From contig JANQSF010000006.1 of the NCBI GenBank assembly GCA_028284155.1, forward strand, positions 114,491 to 178,490: a stretch of DNA of 64,000 nt. The letters are read 5' to 3'. The translations under genes and the position numbers were made by a program. Shown here in pieces: positions 52,201 through 58,943 of this stretch; the stretch's first letter is position 1, and each line of letters opens with the position of its first letter. The notes under the pieces were generated by a model that saw nothing but the letters and a program-made list of their open reading frames with translations, was not told the origin of the DNA and searched no databases. This stretch comes from Phycisphaeraceae bacterium. GTDB lineage: Bacteria; Planctomycetota; Phycisphaerae; Phycisphaerales; Phycisphaeraceae.

Positions 52201-54916
52201 GGAGGTCGACACACGGACGAACGTGCTGATCGTCTCAGCCAGTAAAGAAAACTTCAACGTGATCGAGCAGATCATCAAGCAGCTCGATTCGAGTGAAGAT
52301 TACGGCGCGCTGGCGGACGTTCGCCTTTACGTCCTCAAGTTTGCCGACGCGACACGATTGGCCCCGACGTTGCAGCAGTTCTTTGACGCCAAGCGCGCAG
52401 CCGAGCAACAGACCGGCGGCGGCGCGGGCGAGCGGTCGTTGGCCGTGAGCGTCATCCCCGACGCGCGGACGAACACGCTGCTCGTGGCCGGCAGCCGCGA
52501 GCACTTCTCGAAGGTCGAGGCCATGGTCCGCGGGCTTGACCAGCAGCAGATCAAGCCGGCCAGCGAGTTCCGCATCTTCGTGCTCAAGCAGGCCACAGCC
52601 GCGGCGATTCAGCCGACCATCCAGCAACTGTTCGCCCAACGCGTCGCGCGCGGCGACACGACCGACCCGGTGACCGTCGTGGCCGACGCGCGGGCCAACG
52701 CGTTGGTCGTTGGCGCCAGCTACCAGGACATGCAGATGGTCGAGGGCCTCGTGCGGCAACTCGACATCGAGCCGAAGCGCGAGGGCTCGATGATGCACGT
52801 GTTCCCGCTTCGCAAGGCCGACGCCAACCAGGTCGCGACCACGCTGCGCAACCTGTACGCCAGCCAGGGTGGCGCGCGCACGGTCGCCGCGGGCACGGGG
52901 AACGCCGGCGGCGACGCGGGCGGTGTGACCATCAGCGTCGATGAACGAGTCAACGCACTGGTGGTGTCGGCGGGCAAGGCCGACCTGCTCCGCATCGGTG
53001 AGTTGATCAAGCAACTCGACACCGACACGGTCACGCACGTGACCGAGGTACGCGTGTTCACGCTCGAGTTCGCCGACGCGACGGCGATGTCCGAACTGTT
53101 GAACCAAACGCTGACCGCCCCGATGGCGACGCCGAACCCGAACGAGAGCCCGTCGCGACAAACCCTGTTGCAGGTCGTCAGCATCGACAAACAAAGTGGC
53201 GAGCAGATCGTCTCGCGGGCGTTGAAGGAAGGCGTGCTGATCACGCCCGATGTGCGGACCAATTCCGTTGTCGTGTCCGCGCCGCTGGACTACATGCCGC
53301 TGCTCGAACGCCTGATCCGCGAATTGGACCTGACCAGCCCGCGCGAGGCGCAGATCCGCGTGTTCACTCTGAAGAATGCCGACGCGCAACAGATGGCCGA
53401 CGTGCTGACCAGCCTCTTCCGCATGGAAGCGGCCGCCAATGCCGGCGAGGAGCGGGCGATCAAGTACACGCTCCGCCTACCCGACGGCAGCACGTCCGCC
53501 GCGACGGCGACGATCGGCACGGACCAGAAGTACGCGTTGACCGTGACGGTCGACCCGCGAACGAACAGCCTGCTGGTCGGCGGGACGCAGCACTACGTCG
53601 GCCTGTGCAGCGAGATGATCGAGACGCTCGACGCCAGCCCGGCGCAGGAACGCGTCACACGCGTCTACCGCCTGCGTCACGGCCAAGCCGTCGATATCGA
53701 GGCGTCGCTCGGGTCGTTCCTCGACCAGGAGCGGCAACGCTTGCAAGCGGCGCTTGGCAACGACCGGCTTGGCGCGGCGCAGCGGCTGCTCGAACGTGAG
53801 GTGTCGATCGTGGCCGAGCCCACATCGAACACCTTGCTCGTCTCTGCCAGCCCGCGCTACTTCCCGCAGATCGAGCAGATGGTCATCGAACTCGACGCGC
53901 CCAAGCCGCAGGTGCTCATCCAGGCCGTGTTGGCCGAGGTCACGCTCGACGACGGGCTGGACCTGGGCGTCGAGTGGCAGGTCAACAAGGAGGTGGGCAG
54001 CACAAACGTCGGCGTCGGGACGGACTTCGGCATCGAAGACGCCTTCAACGCGTTCGGCGGGATGGGCGTGGGTATCGCCGGCAGCGACTTCAGCATCTTC
54101 ATGCGCGCCTTGCAGACGCAGGGCAAGCTTGAGTTGATCTCGCGTCCGCAGATCCTGGCGTCGGACAACCAGCCCGCGTCGATCAACATCGGACAGCGCG
54201 TCCCGTTTGTGACCAACAGCCGGATCACCGAGGACGGCTCGACTGTCAACACCGTTCAGTACGAAAACGTCGGCATCATCCTCGACGTGACCGCACGCCT
54301 GACGGACGACGGCTTCGTGACCATGGATATCCACCCAGAAGTCAGCTCGATTTCGGATACTAGCGTGCAGATCAGCGAGGCCGTCAACGCCGTCGTGATC
54401 GACACGCGTTCAGCCGACACCCGTGTCACTGTCCAGGACGGTCAGACGGTCGTGATCGGCGGCCTGATCACGGCCAGCGACAGCTTCCGCGTCGCGAAGG
54501 TCCCGCTGTTGGGCGACATTCCCATCCTGGGCGAGGCGTTCAAGAGCACCAGCCGCGACCGCCAACGGCGCGAATTGCTCATCATCCTGACGCCGAAGGT
54601 CATCCGCACGGTCGAGCAGGCCGACGCGATCTCCCGTCGCCAGCGTGAGCGGCTTGAGAGCATGAAACAGAGCGGCGAAAACATGCGCGACAAGGGGCTG
54701 GACGACAAGTCGTTCACGCTTCCACTCAAGGACGTGTACCCCGCGCACAGCGTGCCCAACGGCCACGCCAAGCCCGAAGACGGCGATGACAAGCCGGCCA
54801 CGAGCAAGAACGGCAAGCCGCGTCAGGGGCCGACAGTCATCGAGATCGACGTTGGCAAGGCGCCCAAGTCGAGCAAGCCACCGCCGGACAAACCGACTGT
54901 GGAGGTCGAACAGTGA
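43238..54916 (+). CDS. gspD: Giant type II secretion secretin GspD with about 37 N1-type repeats
   Basis: 3,892 residues, about six times a usual GspD. A signal peptide (LSLSPLSSGALAQ) precedes an Ala/Asp-rich tandem repeat (about 37-112) and an N0-like domain (about 119-192, RNIRFQYDGIPFNDV). About 37 N1-like domains follow, averaging 92 residues, each with FxLKxADAxxLAxxL, a variable loop, DxRTNSLLVSA and a closing IxxLD. Loops hold Ser-, Gln/Asn- or Gly-rich inserts. The secretin core spans about 3557-3790: VPFVTNSRI, NVGIILDVTARL, DTRVTVQDGQTVVIGG and VPLLGDIPILG. A basic Pro-rich tail ends it. GAAGGAG (43224-43230) sets the ATG at 43238. The frame is open throughout; no frameshift is apparent. 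Confidence 0.93.
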   Translation: MSRDCFVSYVLMFVLSLSPLSSGALAQDAPDTAAPAAQADADAAEAKAADNPADAAKADGTDAPANTTDAAPATAQADVDAADAKAADNPADAPKADGADAPAKTTVAAPRPKPDPKRNIRFQYDGIPFNDVIKQFAQSAGKPILGEFDVEGELTFFDAEPYTLEEAKDTLNIMLATRGFMIVEDGRFIRVVALVETALLPVKILDGLDKLEEQRPSAIVTVVLPVEHIDVESTAKALVPMVTIVGKIAPLTRGKAILLTDRAGNVKRIRSLLALMDRDPDDQKKMEMKSYHIKLASADAVASVINSVVRGTSSRSSSSSSSRSSSPSSSSTIIAMADQRTNSVVVRGTADMIELADQVVQMLDDPKATGGETMKAFALKTAEADDVEDAIQVMFGGSRSSSSSSSRTSSSRRVFVYGDTSMNSVLVRANAADMVKIEELIQKLDGAVTNFNNVQAFTLKHVTAEAIGTVLQGVLSPRAASSRGTPAKLVAVTVDKNTNTIYVSGPPHMLEKAAQIIKEIDQDKITANREIHIVALEDADAPTLANSLTQMYKQQLGESPTPGAMPVIQGIASSNSLLISSSAEQWVALQKLIDQVKEATVPTDVPITRIIPLKHARATELAVTLRTVYEAKGETKAKVVTPSQQQSSSSSRKVPQAQPIADRGKPSITIAAAEHNNSLVIVAIEKDQKTIADAVATLDVPADAAIDPIQLVELKSANAESLAKTLMSMVPKPERGQSQEVFIEADPSTNAVLIRAPESQRKMIEEMIAKLDKKTQGAARELRMIEVKHVSATGLVPMLQQLFGNQTQGRPNLTGDDARYYWYYMARYRAEAGIQEDEQQAIDPTAKVVIAAAPGDRMIVVDAPRPIVEQIERMIKTLDREDGPAQQQVRTYTLTRSNAAELAQSLARLFSKDTRGQPQTPGAEAPARFEADTTANQLLVSATPAQYEAIEKVIEEVEKSTVQAMQTKTFPLRFANAVDVVPVLETMLVSEFGQRTPSMRSFGSYSVYAPQSAKKTDVRVAAMPATNHIVVQGPPDKLVLAEELIKTFDTKEAIAGTVVQVVFLKNAQAPSLASAVQAVLAAKAQRLSVSPNSRASTQPTDEVVVTPEPNSNSVLVRGSAAQVEAAVKMIERLDQQSDSGTTQMRIFKLKEGDAAALATNLDKLFADIIKQQGSRADGLTPPPFSVGADDRTNSLVVSTTPAYFLLVEQLLEQLDKAPQRADRNVQYFVLKNADAWDMADQIEAMYEDREGDEKPVVQADLFSNALTVVAKDADLKTIEEIVSKVDAAAEDNSIQVRVFPARSMKAAKLAQALKNLYEQTADTDVIVTDRIPRPGDVVIPLDQKKQGGTDKPGVQPVKDGANDKVPGERAQVGEEGKAGPAAQANAQAAPKKKPQVIIAVDEATNSLIISGTGDQLDEIDMLMFNLSGTSTTPEYDVRVFPVRHTDPAVIVRVINSLFNPNAARQQQQQNNNQAQLMQQQMLNLQQQMLNQQGRGERPGGDDSAGQGRGQRNQRNQGNQGNQRGQRNNNQPAGPTVSAVADTRSNKVIVRGKLADLDLIGELIQQLDTSTLIASEVRVFTLQHTDATQVATNLRELVTGQIGGGRASSVNSQRAVLIKQQLAQQVENAVDMATVVSIAANAQTNSVIVAAPGEAMGVIAHIVEEIDQSAALAATPSVRLYPVKHADMATMVANLNSIFQPMISGAGQRSGQGRVVITGDASSGAIIVSAFPDQHEMIDQVIKEIDKAQPGEALVIKVYPIENADAASVAQTLSQTLIPGGQPTRVNQSTLRFLRQPGGRGGNIPVAPGTSANSATQGYAPLRITADQSSNTLVVRATEEEHARIAELLQQIDIAPASTQPVQLIALQHADPVNVAQVLNRIYVDQDQSQQGRFLRNLRRGGGNSIVIEGDPDSRMLMVRADEKTFAKIKELATQLDVASPAGQLARKLIKLKHAQASSVAQALTQAFAPSTTGRTATAIQAIGRPNGAGRTARAEDENDLVTVVAEPVSNSIIVTASEANHIKVAALIDQIDTQEQSGVVTQFLVLKNASAPELSVALSRVAGNLSASPAQFVRGQRAGNTGVSATQTVVSADSASNALIFSGPSTDVERLKTMASQLDVTAADVETGAYIIPIKNGDATQMAQIVRDLYLQTMLGGKSLGNSTLAVSAEPISNSLVVVCDQKMLMQLKFLTAQLDFIAPKRGEVRVVTLKHADPVELQKAIQEIYGGDAVIAQPNQVQGQGTAPANNAGQPRTAPAGNRQGAQPRRGGQRGSIGTPGTLGSAAAAAGVLPAQVAPGTGNPQGRVSTTVLPQQRSILITANDDDFAAIKKLAEAMDAAAAGSARKTKVVVLKNTSNTRIATALNQMYAAAARSNVDDDKVSVTALQGTDAIVIAAVQSKLPEVEELVKQLDAKEVAPQLEFRIYTLQHVTPSKVVPMVKQMLDRAQQATGGDAIDIQADDRTKSIIVSAKGNVFDQVGKVIEVLDREPVHAATEVTIVQLQRADATRLAAVLNETLKPAADGQVTAEARALQEQVKKLSIKDELGRLVTLDLTKPIRIIADPINNDDQGANALVVASTKENISALKALVALMDRVPLAEELRVRIVKLDNADATSVAQMLTQLFAEGQKLLAGRVGSSTEGKAEPQDATGKGLVNPLNVSVDVRTNTLVMSGRNETLLLAQQVVEQVDQETPVELREITLVQLKNAEATSLAPTLQTMLDARVTRQASLGIQDAERFRVIVAADARSNSLLVGGSRDGIKLVEDLAKKMDDQGPALAGQIQLFALKHANSGTMSITLQALFDQRYAAATTPDVQRQKPIILPDLRSNALLVAANADDTNVLKGLLEKMDKELTDPAVSIEVVSLKHNDAGIVGPSVQRLFQARLTANTVPGTTPAPQDQVNIEYDALSNAIIISASKENHTLIKQLLTKVDIEPPIETSVVRMYPLQIADAQRVGTVLQSLLEQGLYKPGSVVAQDNAVVQAREKIAVEVDTRTNVLIVSASKENFNVIEQIIKQLDSSEDYGALADVRLYVLKFADATRLAPTLQQFFDAKRAAEQQTGGGAGERSLAVSVIPDARTNTLLVAGSREHFSKVEAMVRGLDQQQIKPASEFRIFVLKQATAAAIQPTIQQLFAQRVARGDTTDPVTVVADARANALVVGASYQDMQMVEGLVRQLDIEPKREGSMMHVFPLRKADANQVATTLRNLYASQGGARTVAAGTGNAGGDAGGVTISVDERVNALVVSAGKADLLRIGELIKQLDTDTVTHVTEVRVFTLEFADATAMSELLNQTLTAPMATPNPNESPSRQTLLQVVSIDKQSGEQIVSRALKEGVLITPDVRTNSVVVSAPLDYMPLLERLIRELDLTSPREAQIRVFTLKNADAQQMADVLTSLFRMEAAANAGEERAIKYTLRLPDGSTSAATATIGTDQKYALTVTVDPRTNSLLVGGTQHYVGLCSEMIETLDASPAQERVTRVYRLRHGQAVDIEASLGSFLDQERQRLQAALGNDRLGAAQRLLEREVSIVAEPTSNTLLVSASPRYFPQIEQMVIELDAPKPQVLIQAVLAEVTLDDGLDLGVEWQVNKEVGSTNVGVGTDFGIEDAFNAFGGMGVGIAGSDFSIFMRALQTQGKLELISRPQILASDNQPASINIGQRVPFVTNSRITEDGSTVNTVQYENVGIILDVTARLTDDGFVTMDIHPEVSSISDTSVQISEAVNAVVIDTRSADTRVTVQDGQTVVIGGLITASDSFRVAKVPLLGDIPILGEAFKSTSRDRQRRELLIILTPKVIRTVEQADAISRRQRERLESMKQSGENMRDKGLDDKSFTLPLKDVYPAHSVPNGHAKPEDGDDKPATSKNGKPRQGPTVIEIDVGKAPKSSKPPPDKPTVEVEQ
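43346..43573 (+). repeat. Tandem duplication of a 114-nt unit in gspD
   Basis: Two copies (43346-43459 and 43460-43573) differ at a few positions. Each encodes a 38-residue Ala/Asp/Lys-rich segment beginning AQAD. They lie between the signal peptide and the N0 domain. Confidence 0.85.
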
Positions 54917-55491
54917 TGTGGCCCGCACCGCGTGTCGTATTGGCGATACTGACTGTGGCCTTGGCGCTGTGCGTCGGCTGTAACGGCACCGGCAAACCGT
55001 CCACATCGGGTGGGCCCGGTGGCGACACGCCACCTTCCATTAACGACAAGCCGTTGAACGATGGCGATGTCGCGACTCCTTCACCGCGCATCGATCGTCC
55101 TTCGCTCATGGCTCAACAAGGGGCCGGCGATTGGGACGACGACCCGCTGCCCGACGGCGTGCAGGTCAAGCTGTTGCTCTATCAACAGACCGAGGGCGTG
55201 ATCAGCGCGGTGGCGTTGCGCCGCGGGACGGTCGAGTTCGCGATGTACGACGGGACGCCCAAGGACTCAGCCCTGGACGAAACCGAGCCGCTGCGCACGT
55301 GGCGATACACCGCCGCCGCCTTGCGTCCGTTGGGCAGGAAGACGCTGGTCGGCACGCAATACTTGATCGCCCTGGACTGGGGCGACAAGCTTCCCACACA
55401 ACCGGCTGTCAAGATCGTGGCCCGGCTGCTCAAACCCGGCGGCGCGGCGATTCAGGCAACGCCGGTGACGGTCGTGGTGGGCGGCCAGTAA
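54916..55491 (+). CDS. Lipoprotein encoded directly after gspD (pilotin candidate)
   Basis: 191 residues. The signal (VVLAILTVALALCVGC) ends in a lipobox LCVGC, so it should be an outer-membrane lipoprotein. A Gly/Pro/Asp linker (about 25-70) leads to a strand-rich domain (about 75-190) with VQVKLLLYQQTEGVISAVAL and VEFAMYDGTP, resembling no recognised family. Its ATG overlaps the gspD stop (TGATG), so it is translationally coupled to the secretin. Lipoproteins in this position often act as secretin chaperones or pilotins, so that role is a reasonable inference without sequence proof. It is the last gene of the run. Confidence 0.7.
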   Translation: MWPAPRVVLAILTVALALCVGCNGTGKPSTSGGPGGDTPPSINDKPLNDGDVATPSPRIDRPSLMAQQGAGDWDDDPLPDGVQVKLLLYQQTEGVISAVALRRGTVEFAMYDGTPKDSALDETEPLRTWRYTAAALRPLGRKTLVGTQYLIALDWGDKLPTQPAVKIVARLLKPGGAAIQATPVTVVVGGQ

Positions 55492-55530
55492 TCGCGCTGC
55501 GAGCCGGAGAGTCGTTGTGGATTTGGGGGG

Positions 55531-55552
55531 AGCGCTAAGCCGCGAGCGGCTT
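55531..55552 (+). repeat. Palindromic repeat, family A, after the T2SS lipoprotein
   Basis: AGCGCTAAGCCGCGAGCGGCTT: 7-bp arms around GA, one base different from the other copies. It lies between the lipoprotein stop and the tRNA. Confidence 0.7.
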
Positions 55553-55564
55553 TGGAAAGGGTAA

Positions 55565-55650
55565 TGCGGGCGAGAGGATTCGAACCTCCACGGGGTTTGA
55601 CCCCCACTAGGACCTGAACCTAGCGCGTCTGCCAATTCCGCCACGCCCGC
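55565..55650 (-). tRNA. tRNA-Leu (anticodon CAG)
   Basis: The minus strand folds into a complete type II tRNA. The acceptor GCGGGCG pairs with CGCCCGC, followed by discriminator A. The anticodon arm is CTAGG-TTCAGGT-CCTAG, giving anticodon CAG. The long variable arm TGGGGGTCAAACCCCGT and the T arm GGAGGTTCGAATCCTCT are intact. CCA is not encoded. Confidence 0.95.
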
Positions 55651-55728
55651 GGCGGTGAGTTGAGTGCAAAGTTTAGGGCCGGGCCCCGGATAATCAAGCG
55701 GGATCGAATGTCGGCTGGGCCAGCCCGT

Positions 55729-56277
55729 TCAAAGCTCGATCGCCGTGATGTTCGTGTTCGTGTAAACGCAGAGATTGCCCGCGATCGCCATCGCGTTGGC
55801 GACGACCTCGGCCGGGGACTGGTCGGTGTGATTGACCAACGCCCGCGCCGCCGCAGTCGCGTACGACCCGCCGCTGCCGATGCCCAGGATCCCGTCGCTC
55901 GGCTCGATCACGTCGCCGCCGCCGGACACGATCAGGCTGCACGACTTGTCCGCCACGATCAGCAGGCTCTCCAGCCGCCGCAGCATCCGGTCGGTCCGCC
56001 AGAGTTTGGCTAGCTCGACCGCCGCTTTCTTGAGGTTCTGCGGCGACTCCTTCAACCGGGCCTCAAACTTGTCCAGCAGGGCGAACGCGTCGGCCGCCGC
56101 CCCGGCGAATCCTGTCAGCACGCCGGCCTCCTCAGCCCCCATCCCGTCGACCTTGCGGACCTTGACGGCGTCGGCCTTGGCGACGACGTCGGCCATCGTC
56201 ACCTGCCCGTCGCCGGCAATCGCGACGTCGCCGCCGCGTCTCACACAAAGAATCGTCGTGGCGTGATAGGTGGACAT
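55729..56277 (-). CDS. hslV: ATP-dependent protease HslV (ClpQ)
   Basis: 182 residues of the proteasome-like HslV family. [21 protein letters not shown] carries the Thr nucleophile at residue 7, with six residues to be removed as a propeptide. [10 protein letters not shown] and [16 protein letters not shown] complete the signature. It needs HslU as its ATPase partner, not present in this window. The ATG at 56277 gives the family length. TAACAT lies 5 nt upstream with no ribosome-binding site. It is divergent from rsmH across 149 bp. Confidence 0.93.
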   Translation of the reverse strand: MSTYHATTILCVRRGGDVAIAGDGQVTMADVVAKADAVKVRKVDGMGAEEAGVLTGFAGAAADAFALLDKFEARLKESPQNLKKAAVELAKLWRTDRMLRRLESLLIVADKSCSLIVSGGGDVIEPSDGILGIGSGGSYATAAARALVNHTDQSPAEVVANAMAIAGNLCVYTNTNITAIEL

Positions 56278-56282
56278 GCCGC

Positions 56283-56288
56283 ATGTTA
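56283..56288 (-). promoter_or_regulatory. Candidate -10 box for hslV (TAACAT)
   Basis: TAACAT on the minus strand ends 5 nt before the ATG at 56277; no Shine-Dalgarno. Fits the leaderless pattern. Confidence 0.3.
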
Positions 56289-56413
56289 GGGAGCCAGTGA
56301 TGACAGGGTGAGCCGGTGACAGGGTGACGGCGTGTGTGGAACTACGGTTGACGTCCCACTGTTTAGCGGTAGGCCCGCAGGGCCACCTACTCCGCTCAAT
56401 CCACGATCGCCGA

Positions 56414-56419
56414 TACAGT
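56414..56419 (+). promoter_or_regulatory. Candidate -10 box for rsmH (TACAGT)
   Basis: TACAGT ends 7 nt before the ATG at 56427; no Shine-Dalgarno. No clear -35 box at the usual distance. Confidence 0.3.
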
Positions 56420-56426
56420 TCATGCC

Positions 56427-57431
56427 ATGTCCGACCCGCACGACGCACCCATCGACAACGGCGATCTACACGACGACGAAGGCAACGCCGGGTCCGGCCA
56501 CGCCCCCGTGCTCGTCGGCCCGATCCTCGTCCTGCTCGCGCCGCAACCCGGTCAGACGATGCTCGATTGCACGGCCGGCCGAGGGGGCCACGCCGTCGCG
56601 ATCACGCCGCGCCTGGCTCCAAACGGTCGTTATATCGGACTCGACCTCGACCCCGACAACGTCGCGCACGTGCGTGAACGGCTCGAAGCCGCGTCGGCCG
56701 AGGTCGCGGTCGACGTGGTCAAAGCCAACTTCGCCGACGCCCGCGTGGCGTTGAACGCGCTCAACATCAACAAAGTCGACCTGCTGCTGGCCGACCTGGG
56801 CTTCGCGTCGACGCAGATGGACGACGCATCACGCGGATTCTCGTTCATGCGCGACGGGCCGCTGGACATGCGGTTGGACCCGACGCAACCGACCACCGCG
56901 GCCGACCTGGTCAACGGCATGGGACAGGCCGATTTGGCCGACCTGATCTACGAGTTCGGCGAGGAACGACGCAGCCGGCGCATCGCTCAAAAGATTGTCG
57001 AAGCGCGGGTTGAATCACCGATTAACACCACGGCTCGGCTTGCGCAGATCGTTCGCGGCGTCTACCACGCGGCCCACGCCCGGCACCGCACCAAAGCCAA
57101 GCGCTCCAGTCGGGGGCGGTCCACAGGATCGAGTCGACACGACCCGGCGACCCGCACGTTTCAGGCGTTGCGTATCGCCGTCAACGGGGAACTCGACGCC
57201 TTGCGCAATCTACTGGACAACCTGCCCGACCTCTTGGCCAGCCACGGACGCGCAGCCATCGTCAGCTTCCACTCGTTGGAAGACCGCATGGTCAAACGCG
57301 CCTTCGCCGAGTTGGACAAGCGCGGCGTGGCGACCCGGCTGAACCGCAAGGTCGTCACGGCCGATGAGGCGGAGTTGGCGACCAACCCGCGCAGCCGGTC
57401 AGCCAAACTCCGTGCGATTCGTTTTAACTGA
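56427..57431 (+). CDS. rsmH: 16S rRNA (cytosine-1402-N4)-methyltransferase
   Basis: 334 residues of the RsmH/MraW family. SAM-binding motif [14 protein letters not shown] near residue 45, [33 protein letters not shown] and [14 protein letters not shown] are all present, and the C terminus ends with [12 protein letters not shown]. It methylates C1402 of 16S rRNA. It is normally at the head of the division and cell-wall cluster; here mraZ is absent upstream, but an ftsL-ftsI pair follows after one inserted gene. Confidence 0.94.
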   Translation: MSDPHDAPIDNGDLHDDEGNAGSGHAPVLVGPILVLLAPQPGQTMLDCTAGRGGHAVAITPRLAPNGRYIGLDLDPDNVAHVRERLEAASAEVAVDVVKANFADARVALNALNINKVDLLLADLGFASTQMDDASRGFSFMRDGPLDMRLDPTQPTTAADLVNGMGQADLADLIYEFGEERRSRRIAQKIVEARVESPINTTARLAQIVRGVYHAAHARHRTKAKRSSRGRSTGSSRHDPATRTFQALRIAVNGELDALRNLLDNLPDLLASHGRAAIVSFHSLEDRMVKRAFAELDKRGVATRLNRKVVTADEAELATNPRSRSAKLRAIRFN

Positions 57432-57515
57432 TAACCAACCCGCCGCGCCACGGCGGTTTCGATAACAACCAACCTGAAGAAGCGGCCCCTTGTCGGCTCC
57501 GGTGGAACACTCAGT

Positions 57516-58583
57516 ATGAAGCGAGAGACCAAGGTCGGATTGCTGGTGGGGTTGCTGATCATCGTGCTGATCGGGATTGTCGTAAGCGACCACCTCTCGG
57601 TCGTGCAGCAACAAGACTCTGCCGCATTGGACGGATTCGCAGGCGACGCGCAGCGCGGCATCGATGGCGGCGCACCGCCCGCCAACTCAATCGGAGAACG
57701 CGACCCGCGTGTCGAGACCAACGACCACGGCACCCGCCGGAACGAGGGCGAGCCGATCCCGCCGCCCAATCCGCGCCCGGAGGGCAACGCGAACAACAAC
57801 CGGCGTAACGACAACAACAACCCGCCCCCGCGGCCCGGCCCGCGTGACCGCCGCCCCAACAACGACGTTGAGGAACTCGCCCCGTCTTACCACCGCGTCG
57901 AAGCCGGTGACAATCTCTGGAAGCTGGCTCAGAAGTTCTACGGCGACGGCGCGAAGTACTGGAAAGAACTGAAGCGCGCCAACCCCAACGCCGTGGGCGC
58001 GAACGACTCGTTGAAACTGGGCACGCGACTGGTCATCCCCAACAAAGCCACGCTCGACGCACGGTTGGGGCGGGCCAACAACAGCGACCCCGTCCGCGAC
58101 AACCTGACCGACCCGGCCGCCCGCGACCTGTACGACCAACTTCGCCCGCGGCCGAACGGGTCACAGCCGAACACGCCCCGCCCCACCGCGCAGATCGCTG
58201 TTGCCAAGCCGGGCGACACGCTTAGCCATCTTGCGGCGCGTCACTTGGGCAGCAGCCGACACTGGCGTGCGTTGTTGCAAGCCAACCGCGACCAGTTGTC
58301 GTCCGAGCACGACCTTCGCCCGGGCATGAAGCTCAAGCTTCCCACTATCGCGCAGCCCTCGTCGACCAACACTGCCAACAACAGCAATAACAACACACCA
58401 ACCCCGCCGGCAACGCCGACGGCCAACCAATACAAGGTCAAACCCGGTGACACGTTCTATGCCATCGCACGCCGCACGCTGGGTGACGGCAACCGTTGGC
58501 GTGAGATCTACAACGCCAACCGGTCCCGTATCCGCAACCCCAACGCCCTGCCGGCCGGGTTGACGCTGGTCATCCCACGATGA
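57516..58583 (+). CDS. Membrane-anchored protein with three LysM domains
   Basis: 355 residues. A membrane helix (about 8-25) is followed by a Pro/Asn/Arg-rich disordered stretch (about 60-120). Three LysM domains follow at about 126-175 (HRVEAGDNLWKLA), 225-272 (VAKPGDTLSHLA) and 305-354 (KVKPGDTFYAIA). They should bind peptidoglycan or related glycan outside the cytoplasm, anchoring the protein to the inner membrane. Its place between rsmH and ftsL is unusual and suggests a role at the cell wall or septum. Confidence 0.85.
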   Translation: MKRETKVGLLVGLLIIVLIGIVVSDHLSVVQQQDSAALDGFAGDAQRGIDGGAPPANSIGERDPRVETNDHGTRRNEGEPIPPPNPRPEGNANNNRRNDNNNPPPRPGPRDRRPNNDVEELAPSYHRVEAGDNLWKLAQKFYGDGAKYWKELKRANPNAVGANDSLKLGTRLVIPNKATLDARLGRANNSDPVRDNLTDPAARDLYDQLRPRPNGSQPNTPRPTAQIAVAKPGDTLSHLAARHLGSSRHWRALLQANRDQLSSEHDLRPGMKLKLPTIAQPSSTNTANNSNNNTPTPPATPTANQYKVKPGDTFYAIARRTLGDGNRWREIYNANRSRIRNPNALPAGLTLVIPR

Positions 58584-58634
58584 CCTCAATCAAGTTCAAC
58601 ACCCCGGGCCAATCGATTCACTCATTGCATTGCC

Positions 58635-58943
58635 ATGTTCTACAAGGTCCTCCTGCTGATTGTGTGTGCGACCCTGATTGCGGCGACGCTTGTGGTCATC
58701 CGTCAGCAACGGCTCGAGCAGGCGCACGCGATGACGCAGATGCACCGTCAGATCGACCGCGATCGCCAGAAACTGTGGGTGCTGCAGGCCGACATTGCCG
58801 ATCATCTTGATCCGCGCCGCCTGGAGGCGGCCATCACGCGGACCCGACTCCCCCTTGACCCGCTGACCCCGATCGACGTGCCGGTGGACCGGCCGTTCTA
58901 TCTGGTCAGTCAAACGCTCGAGGGAGACGGTGTCGGACGGTAA
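58635..58943 (+). CDS. ftsL: FtsL-like small division protein
   Basis: 102 residues with one membrane helix (about 4-20, VLLLIVCATLIAATLVV) and a basic, coiled-coil-prone periplasmic part (about 25-60, QMHRQIDRDRQKLW). Sequence conservation of FtsL is low, so the call rests on topology, size and position between rsmH and ftsI, the usual place. It overlaps the ftsI start by 14 bp. Confidence 0.65.
   Translation: MFYKVLLLIVCATLIAATLVVIRQQRLEQAHAMTQMHRQIDRDRQKLWVLQADIADHLDPRRLEAAITRTRLPLDPLTPIDVPVDRPFYLVSQTLEGDGVGR

Larger units (their letters stand above)
56278..56426. other. Intergenic region between hslV and rsmH
   Basis: 149 bp holding both divergent start regions. It includes a repeated GGTGACAGGGTGA-like stretch (about 56290-56330) and a short GTAGGCCCGCAGGGCCACCTAC hairpin-like segment near 56370-56395. 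No gene is supported. Confidence 0.4.

Noticed and set aside
43346..53905. Repeats in gspD as a possible CRISPR array or satellite
   Set aside because: Units are long, divergent and in one open frame with protein-level conservation. There are no short identical direct repeats with unique spacers.
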